Positions 33,102 to 40,683 of a stretch of DNA of 64,000 nucleotides are shown one piece after another (within the stretch, counting starts at the first letter, position 1; each line of letters starts with the position of its first letter). The notes under the pieces are model-generated. The model made no database searches and was not told the DNA's origin. It was given only the letters and a program-made list of their open reading frames with translations. The stretch comes from Mesostigma viride (lineage: Eukaryota > Streptophyta > Mesostigmatophyceae > Mesostigmatales > Mesostigmataceae). The stretch lies in assembly GCA_009746045.1 (NCBI GenBank), contig RPFO01000175.1, positions 3,603,231-3,667,230 on the forward strand. Direction: 5' to 3'. The translations under genes were made by a program, and so were the position numbers.

Positions 33102-33419
33102 CCCCCCTTGGCAACTGCCTAAAGAGGGGAACACTCTAGTAGTGCTAGTACTATGTCCCAGTTTATATTCACCTATCAAACTAGTAACCATTTCCTAGCG
33201 GTCATTGCACTCAGGGCTAAGGACCTTTACAACTAGGACTAGGGCAGGTGATTGCTACGGGCCACCCCCCCTCAAACACATGCCCCGTAGTGAGCGGGCA
33301 ATAGGCTTTAAGGCAGAAGCATACCGGTACAAAGTGGTTTTTGGCTGACCACGAACCAAAAAAGACTAGTCACGACGGGACTAGTGCACTACGTAGACTA
33401 CCTACGCCGAGGTGGCCAC

Positions 33420-34756
33420 GACGGGGCCACAATATGCAGCGGGTCACGACGGGACAACGCTGAAAAGTGTGCTTTTTGACATAGGGCTTAGCAACAAAAC
33501 CCGAAGAGATGCTTTTTGACGGTTCAGCAATAACCGACGAAAAAATGGAGAACCGGCTGGAAAATTTAAAATGCAAATGTGGGCGGCATTTCCGGTGCCT
33601 CCATTGTCGAGGTGCCCATGAGAGGGTTGGACTCCGTAAAATGCACGGCGCCGCCGTGGGGCTGGTTGCGACGCTCCGGATACTTGGTCCAGCAGCGCTC
33701 GACACGGTGGCCAGGGCGCTTGCAATGGCTGCACACCGGGCGAGTTGCAAATGCTTGGCCCGGTGGGAGCTGGCCTTCGTCGCGAGAAGGCGCAGCCGAG
33801 CCGGTGGGCGCAGTCGAACCGGCTGGGCGGTCCTTGAGCTGGTCAGCGGCTTGGAGGAGGAGGACGCGTGCGTCAGTGAGAGACATGTCATCACGCACAA
33901 AAACTGCAGCGACAAGTGGACGATATTTGGCCGGGAGGCCATCCAGCAGATTCTGGACGAATTCAGTCTCAGGGAGCGTCCCCCCAGCTTTAAGTACTCG
34001 CGGTAGCGTAGTTCATGTTCCGTCAAGGACAGGCCCATGTCGCCGTCATCAGCCAGCTCGCAGCGGTGTAGCTGACGACGGAGCTCCTGCTTGTGAGACC
34101 GGGTATGCCGTGGCTGGTCGTACACGGCATCCACGAGCTTGAACGCCACGCTGCCATGACGAGGCTCAGCTTGATCAGCAACGGTAAGCGCCTGACCGTC
34201 CAGGCGCGAACAAAGTGCAGCAAAAAGAATGCGGTCTTGTCGGTCGTTGACGTCGTCACCGTGCAGCACACTGAGCATGGTGAATGCTCCCGCGACAGAT
34301 TTGAAGCGAATTTTAAAAGCAGGGTAGTCGGCCAGTCTGGTACCGTTGAAAATAGGAATTCCGCTGACGGCACTAATGAGGGCCGTCTCCTTGAGTGCGT
34401 TCGCCATTTACGACGGATAAAATTTTAGACGCCAGGTAGGCTTTCAAGAGACTCTCGATTTCCGATAAGCTTGACGATTCGAATTGAAATACAGCTCCTT
34501 GCCACCGGATAATGATTTTGGCAGGAGGAACGTAAACAGACCTCAGAGAACTCTCAGGATAAAGTCCTGGTTTCTCGAATTGCTCATAGCCAACGGGATA
34601 CGCAATCACAGGTTCTTCGGCGACAATGACGCCTTGTTCCGGCTGTCCGAAAAAGTCTTCGAGATCGTCAAGTACGTCAAAGTCCCAAGGACGATTGACA
34701 AAATCGTCATCAGGCAAAAAATCATCGTCGTTTGCAAAAGTAGGAGAATCTGCCAT
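33420..34756 (-). pseudogene. TRG gag (frameshifted) with zinc knuckle
   Basis: Frame 34756-34373 (ATG, MADSPTFANDDDFLPDDD) is acidic. The overlapping frame 34407-33370 opens MANALKETALISAVSGIPIFNGTRLADYPAFKIRFKS, typical of copia-type Gag (the FxG-x-n-W/YxxF region). After a frameshift near 33950 the frame 33898-33566 carries CSHCKRPGHRVERCW, a CCHC knuckle. No protease, integrase or RT follows. Whether the first frame is a separate ORF or an N-terminal extension cannot be told. Confidence 0.8.
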
Positions 34757-34776
34757 GAGGAGAAACGGTGATCGAA

Positions 34777-34792
34777 CATCCTCCCGATACCA
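34777..34792 (-). promoter_or_regulatory. TRG primer-binding site
   Basis: Sense TGGTATCGGGAGGATG directly abuts the 5' LTR, resembling PBSs for tRNA 3' ends and the LTR-T site TGGTTATCGGAGG. Confidence 0.7.
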
Positions 34793-35318
34793 TGTTTAAA
34801 ATACATGAATGAGTTGAATGTCGTTTATTGATGAATTTATTACGAGAGACATGGCATGAGAGACGATACTTTAGGTATGGCCCACATCGTATTTTTATAG
34901 GCAGAAAAGAGGTACTGCCAGATGGCAGTCAACCAAAGAACCATCGCCAGATTCTAGAATATTGTTTGTATGATTGCCAGATGTCATCTGTAAAATCAAC
35001 CCTGATATAATGCATGGAATCTCAAACAGTAAAGTGACACCTGTCCATGGAATAAAGAATCAAGAATCACTGTCCATGTAACGTAGTGACATAGTTGCTG
35101 TCATACTAGTTGAGGACCGTACACTATAACAAAAAACACACACAACATAGATTAATATCTTGCTAAGTACTGATTCAAAAAAGTCAGTAAAAATATCAGC
35201 ACGTAGCTAATAAAACACACTCCAAGAAATCACAAACAACACACAAAAGACCCACCTGCCCAGAATAGAAATAATTCAGGCATGTGGCCACTGGGAATAA
35301 TTAATTAATTCCCAAACA
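34793..35318 (-). repeat. TRG 5' LTR (526 bp)
   Basis: Direct repeat of the left LTR, followed by AAGGG. Confidence 0.94.
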
Positions 35319-35348
35319 AAGGGCAAGGGCAAGGCTGCTGATCATTGA

Positions 35349-38300
35349 CTTGAGCCTGCACACATCCCTGAACCCTGGAGGGTGCCCCCAGGGGTGTGTA
35401 ATGTAGCTGCTAGTGACGGCAGTGAGGGGCAGCCCCATGCTCTAGTGACAGAGCCTATTGGACGCGATGGGGCAAGCTTGGTTACCACAGAGAGTATGCC
35501 AGCTGTAGCTGCAGTGGTTACTCGCCAACGTGCCCGCCATGGCGGTGCTGAGCCTGAGGTAGGACCTGGTGATGTGGACCCAGGTGGATCTCAGAAGCAT
35601 TCTGACCGTGCAGGACTGGCACAGGATGGTCAGGATGAGGATAGGGCTGGAGACAGTCTGACAGGCACGACCCTGGTGCCTCCTGTACATAAGGGATCTG
35701 TACATACCTTGAGTGCTAATAATGACAGTAAAAGATTTTCTCTCTTGTATGACATTGCCTCAAGGTTGCATACCATGTTTGGCCATGCAGCTCAGTCTTT
35801 GCAAGTTGCTAGACGGCTGGGAGGAAGTGAGTTGTACTCCATCTGCCAACAGGTTGCTCAAGCTTGCAAGTGCAGGCTAGTTGCTAGAAAGCCCAGGCAG
35901 TCTCATGCCAGGACTCCTATTTTGCAGCCAGGCCATGTGCAGGTAGATATTCAGAGAATCAGGGGTTTGAAGCTGCTGGTGGCAGTGGACAGATATACCA
36001 AGTACAAGACCCTAGAGATCCTGCCTGACATGGAGAAGCCTACATTAATTGCTGCTCTGAAGTTGACAAGGAGCAGGTACCCTGGGTTAGAGTTGTTGCA
36101 GTGTGACATTCAGTTTGAGTGCTGTGAGAACCTGCCAGAGTTTCCAGAGTTGCTGATTACACCCAGGGAGAGCCACGGCCAGCAAGGGGTGGTGGAGAGA
36201 GCCATCCAAGAGATCAAGACTGTGCTGCTGGTGGAGAGGATTCCAAGGACGTCATCTGCCATTGTGACATCTGCATGGCTACGTTCTGTGGAGGATAGGC
36301 TGAACCTCAGGACTCCCATGTTCTTTGGTGACATTGCCATCAATCCTCTTATGCTGCATACCAGGATGCTGCCAGCTGATGCTGAGCAGGCATGGAAGGA
36401 GAAGCTAGAGGCCAAGTTCCTCAAGCTGAGGCAGAAAGACAAGGGCTGGAGTGTCCTAGAACCTAACGTTGGACAACAGGTTGTTGTGTGGAAGGAACCA
36501 AGCTTTCCAGGGAAACGTGGCAGCTGGCATGATGGGGTGGTGACCCGAGTAGAAGCCGCTGGCCATAAGTGCTGGGTGGCCATTGATGGCTCCCAAGCAG
36601 TGCACCGTCTGTCCTGGTCAAAGATCCGTCCCCGGGGAGGTAATCAAGGAGACCTCTTCCAGGTGCCCGTTGGTGTACAAGGCGGGGGTGACGTGGAGCT
36701 TCCTGATCAGGGTGCTACAGCTGTATCGAGCCCTCAGGGTGACCCTGGCCCGGCCCCTGGGGTACCTTCACATACGGTGGTTGGGCAAGCAGGCGGACAG
36801 GCTGCACCTCCGGAACGGCCCGACACCAGGCCTAGGGGTGTGCGTCTATCAGATATTGTACAGGCTTTGCAAAGAGCCAAGAAGGAGCCTAAGGTGTCCA
36901 AGCTTGTCCAGTTGGATGAACCTGAGGTAGCTGCCATGGAGATAGATACCAATGCACAGGTTTCTGTCATGGGACCTCAGCATACAGGAGAACTGCTGGT
37001 CGGAGAACCAAGTTGCCCCTGGGTGTCTGATTTCAGTGGTAGGACGCATCTAAGGGTGTTGGGAGAGGTTACTGCCCCTGTCATGGGTGTGGATGTGACC
37101 TTCCTTGTCCTAGAGGACTATGATGGCCCTGTGATTTTGGGTCAGAATTTTCTGGGCAATCCTGGGATTTCTATCAGAGCTACAGCTCTGAAAAGAGATG
37201 GCTGGGGGATGATTCCCCTAGAAAATTTCAGGACAACATTTTCAATCAGGTGCAGGGCCAAGCCGGTCAAGGGTGTAAAATGGGATGAAGGGGAGGTGCC
37301 CCCAGCAGCCAGTTTGGTGATTCCAGCTGTGTTGCACCCCAGCAGTATTGGCATAACTCACAGGAGCCTTGCTGCACACTCTCCTTTGACATATGACCAG
37401 CTAGTCCAAGAGATGAGCTCGCCTACTTTGTTTGAGGCTTGGAAGCTCGCCTTCTCCAAGGCATTGGAGGAGTGGTTGCAGTTTGAGTGTGCTGCACCAA
37501 CAGACAGACGTCCCCCAGCATCAAGGAAGCTTGCTTTGAGATTTGTGCTGAAGAGGAAGGTTGTGGATGAGGTATCAGTGCCCCATGTCAGGCCTGTCCT
37601 GAATGAGTATCACGGCACGGGGAGTCTGCCAGGAGAGGAGCTGTACACGCCAGGGATGCTACACGACACATGGAGAATTTTGCTATGTCTCTACGTGGGG
37701 TTGCTGAACAGGGGAGCAGCTATGTCATCAGTGCTGCTGGACTTCAAGAGGGCATTTTTAAAATCTGATCCAGAAGTGGCCAGGAGGGTGTGGAAGCAGG
37801 ATGAGCCTTACTGTGTTGAGGTGCCTGCCATCTGGAAGCTGGAGCTGCATCAACAATTCCTGGTTATTCTGAAGGGCCTGGAAGGACTCAGGTCGAGCCC
37901 AATCATCTGGAGACTCACGCTGCAGGAAGCTCTGATCAGTGAGTGTGGCTTGAGAGTGTCTTCAGTTGATCCCTGTTTGCTGCTGGCCCAATGGGAGGGT
38001 CTGCCAGTGTATGCTAGTTTGCATGGAGATGATCTGCATTTGCTAGCCCCCACGACCTGGCTGAAGAAGTTTATTCCTGTCATCAGTGGCAAGTTTTCAC
38101 TGGGCAAGGAGCTGTGGCAGGAGCCCAACAAGCCTGTAGTGTTCTGTGGAATGCAGGCTACCCTGTTCAGGAGGGATGGGGAGTGGAGTATCAGGCTTCA
38201 GGCTGGAGGAGATTATAAACAGACCATTGTGAAGGCCTTGCCAGAGAAGATCACCCAGGCTGCAGGACCTGAGTTGAGAGGCATGTGGGCCTGGTTTGCC

Positions 38301-38939
38301 AGCATCTGTGGTCCGTCTTTGATGGTCCATAGCAGAATGCCTGATGAGGTGCTTGAGGATGAGAAGCCTCGAGTCATAGCCCGGTTGGTGGAGAGTACCC
38401 CTGATCTGATTTTGTCTGGGATTGACTTTGCCCAGCCTATCACCTTGGAGATCTTTGTTGACAGTTCCATGGATGCTCGCCAGGTTACCAAGGTCAGGGG
38501 GAGATCTGCTGCTCTGTTTGCTTTTTATCAGAGCAGGGCAAGTTTGTTCAGCTGGTACAGCAGACTGCAGAAGAGGGTCTGTATCAGTTCAGATGTGGCA
38601 GAATGCAGGGCCATATGCGAGGGGATCCAGTCCAGCCTGTACATAAAGGAGTTAATGCTGGAGCTGGCTTCAGTTACCCCTTGGACCTTGCAGATGGAGA
38701 CGTTGTTGCTAACAGACAGCATGGGTATGGTCCAGTTTGTTCACAAGCAGCTGGCCAGAAGCCGGGACCTGGATTATTTGTTGCTGAAGGAGTTGGCCAG
38801 TTTGGTTGACTTGAAGCATATCCCTGGCGAGGAGAACCCTGCTGATGCATTGACAAAGCTGCCACACAAGGCCCCAGCCCAGTACAATGTACTGAGGAAG
38901 CTCATGAATGCTGACTGTCAAGTCGGTCTATCTGTCTAA
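35349..38939 (+). CDS. Copia-B1 Pol: integrase-protease-RT-RNase H
   Basis: Open from the codon after the gag UGA. Residue numbers count from the GTG at 35382 (1185 residues). Integrase: H130, H135, Cys cluster 155-164; core D189, D242, E272 (a short D-x29-E). Protease-like: DTN at 522-524 (MEIDTNAQVSVM) and ILGQNF near 585-590, lying after the integrase. RT: LDFKRAF 786-792 and the active-site motif HGDD 881-884 (copia consensus YVDD). RNase H: D1027, E1074, D1111 and ENPADALTK 1151-1159. No premature stop, so it is the best-preserved gene in the window. The ORF includes one gag-pol linker of about 100 residues rich in Gly/Asp/Ser. Confidence 0.93.
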   Translation, partial: LEPAHIPEPWRVPPGVCNVAASDGSEGQPHALVTEPIGRDGASLVTTESMPAVAAVVTRQRARHGGAEPEVGPGDVDPGGSQKHSDRAGLAQDGQDEDRAGDSLTGTTLVPPVHKGSVHTLSANNDSKRFSLLYDIASRLHTMFGHAAQSLQVARRLGGSELYSICQQVAQACKCRLVARKPRQSHARTPILQPGHVQVDIQRIRGLKLLVAVDRYTKYKTLEILPDMEKPTLIAALKLTRSRYPGLELLQCDIQFECCENLPEFPELLITPRESHGQQGVVERAIQEIKTVLLVERIPRTSSAIVTSAWLRSVEDRLNLRTPMFFGDIAINPLMLHTRMLPADAEQAWKEKLEAKFLKLRQKDKGWSVLEPNVGQQVVVWKEPSFPGKRGSWHDGVVTRVEAAGHKCWVAIDGSQAVHRLSWSKIRPRGGNQGDLFQVPVGVQGGGDVELPDQGATAVSSPQGDPGPAPGVPSHTVVGQAGGQAAPPERPDTRPRGVRLSDIVQALQRAKKEPKVSKLVQLDEPEVAAMEIDTNAQVSVMGPQHTGELLVGEPSCPWVSDFSGRTHLRVLGEVTAPVMGVDVTFLVLEDYDGPVILGQNFLGNPGISIRATALKRDGWGMIPLENFRTTFSIRCRAKPVKGVKWDEGEVPPAASLVIPAVLHPSSIGITHRSLAAHSPLTYDQLVQEMSSPTLFEAWKLAFSKALEEWLQFECAAPTDRRPPASRKLALRFVLKRKVVDEVSVPHVRPVLNEYHGTGSLPGEELYTPGMLHDTWRILLCLYVGLLNRGAAMSSVLLDFKRAFLKSDPEVARRVWKQDEPYCVEVPAIWKLELHQQFLVILKGLEGLRSSPIIWRLTLQEALISECGLRVSSVDPCLLLAQWEGLPVYASLHGDDLHLLAPTTWLKKFIPVISGKFSLGKELWQEPNKPVVFCGMQATLFRRDGEWSIRLQAGGDYKQTIVKALPEKITQAAGPELRGMWAWFASICGPSLMVHSRMPDEVLEDEKPRVIARLVESTPDLILSGIDFAQPITLEIFVDSSMDARQVTKVRGRSAALFAFYQSRASLFSWYSRLQKRVCISSDVAECRAICEGIQSSLYIKELMLELASVTPWTLQMETLLLTDSMGMVQFVHKQLARSRDLDYLLLKELASLVDLKHIPGEENPADALTKLPHKAPAQYNVLRKLMNADCQVGLSV

Positions 38940-39438
38940 AAGCTGAGAGCTGGGTGCTTAAGTCTCTGGATATCAGGCTGGGAGCTTGATTGTACATAAT
39001 CCTGAGCACACCTTGAGGGGTGAGACATGTCTCTGGTGTGGGAATGTCTGACATTGTCTCTGATGGAGAGATGTCTATCTGGGGTTTTCATCTCAGTCTG
39101 AGGTTTCCCCAGATCTGTGGTTTGTGGGCGGGGTTCGATTCCCTGGTGCCGTCTTAAGGCGGAGTTTCACGGACTGGCTGACCCATCCACCATGCTGGTG
39201 AGGTGGCGACAGGTCCCCTGATTTTCCACGGTTGGAACGAGTATAGGAGCTTGTGTTTTGCATGTGCTTCGCGTAGATGTTGTGTCTGGTTCGATAAGGG
39301 GCAGCAGACCGGCGCCGACTCCCGTCTGGGGGTCAGCAATGTTTTCTGATGAGCTGTTGTGGGTGATCTGTGGGGTTTCGCCTAAGGTCCTGAAGGTTGT
39401 ACATACTTCTCAAGTTCTTAGCTGAACACCTATGGGCT
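38940..39438 (+). other. Copia-B1 3' UTR, first part
   Basis: No coding frame. It resumes at 43837 after Copia-A2. A tRNA B-box-like GGTTCGATTCC is at about 39134, without a tRNA cloverleaf. Confidence 0.7.
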
Positions 39439-40165
39439 GCCACAGTTAAAGCCCGACCGGCTCAGCTATGGCGGTCGGTCACGTTGAGCTTGGGATAAGG
39501 TGAACACAGAGAACTGCCGTCGGAGCTGGCCCACCACTGGTTTATGTCTTAGCCAGCGAACCCTATCCGGTTAGCCGTAACCGTGGGACAAGCTAGCCGT
39601 CCGTACTGACCCGGATAAGGCCCCGGACTGGGGCCTAGGTGGCGCCGGCCCTAGGCGCCGCCCTTAGACCGGTCGCCCGCATCGGACCGCCGGATTATAG
39701 CCGGCGGCTGAGCGGACGCTAGCGGAAGGCGTGCGGACGGACATGGGGAACTCAGAGCCAGATCCTAGGGCTCTAGAGTTACTCAACTCCGACATACTCT
39801 TTTGTTCTTTGATTAATTATCAAAATAATTACATCAAATGCAGACCATACAAAACCCTCTAAGGTAGGGAACTCAAGGGGGCCTCAAGGCCGTCAAAATC
39901 ACCACGGTATCGACCCGCGCCCTTGTGATCACACATGAATAGTGATGTAATAAGTAGCGAGCAAAAACCAACTATGCCACCAGACAAAAGGTGACCCATT
40001 TATTAGGACCAGTGACCCGCCGACGGGCCCAAGGCACCGTCCAACGTGGCTAGGGTATGGTCATGACAAGCAAAAAAACTACCACCAAGATACTCGTGAA
40101 TGCTAGCAACACAGGGTGAGTTATGGCTGTATTCATAAAGCGCCCGAGCCGTAACCCTGTGTGGC

Positions 40166-40683
40166 TCACGGGTGTTGCATCGTCATGCGCTTGCGCAACA
40201 CTGCGTACTGCGGGGCAGCCTCCCGCGCCTCCTTGGTGAGTGCATCCGCGGGATTGAGTTCATCCGCGATGTGCTGGAGACGCGTGACGCAGGAGGCCGC
40301 CTCAGCGAGTACGAGGTAATCAACGTCCTGTGACCGCGCATAGGGATTGTCAAGGAAAGCCAAACAACTTTGTGAGTCAGTGTGCACCGTGCTAGTCCAG
40401 TGAAGAGTGAACCCACGACGAGATAAATACCGGATGCTTGCGTGTCCACAGCCACCAGCTGCCATGAGAGATAGGAAACAATGCCCCGGCATTCAGCCGT
40501 GTGAGGGCTAGTGAGCAATGCGGCTGTGCAAGCGCTGAGCACCAACTAAGGCCATGCCAGGCTGGCCCTCATTGCTGATAAAGAACAGCGCCCCCATGCG
40601 GGCCCGCACTTGGCTGACTGGCGGGCCTCCCACATTATCCGTGGCTAGCACAGGAGGTGAGTCACTACGTGCACTAGGTCCCG
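40166..40683 (-). pseudogene. Copia-A2 pol remnant (RNase H patchwork)
   Basis: The frame after integrase begins as in Copia-A1 (SARSDSPPVLATDNVGGPP) and jumps directly to RNase H (VSQVRARMGALFFISNEGQP), deleting protease and RT. Further on, 40424-40470 is a shard of the protease active-site region (WQLVAVDTQAS), replacing RNase H sequence. The C-terminus ELNPADALTK remains. Confidence 0.88.

Larger units (their letters stand above)
32576..35318 (-). mobile_element. TRG: gag-only LTR retrotransposon
   Basis: 526-bp LTRs (32576-33101, 34793-35318) with TGTTTAAAA...CCCAAACA ends and a 5-bp duplication AAGGG (32571-32575, 35319-35323). Sense is minus: a PPT (CCAAGGGGGG) precedes the left LTR and a TGGTATCGGGAGGATG primer site directly follows the right LTR. 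The internal 1.7 kb encodes Gag only, so it fits the TR-GAG class of non-autonomous elements. Confidence 0.92.

Noticed and set aside
39125..39150. tRNA-like B box GGTTCGATTCC in the Copia-B 3' UTR
   Set aside because: No matching acceptor stem or A box could be paired; also present in Copia-B2, so it is element sequence and not a tRNA gene.
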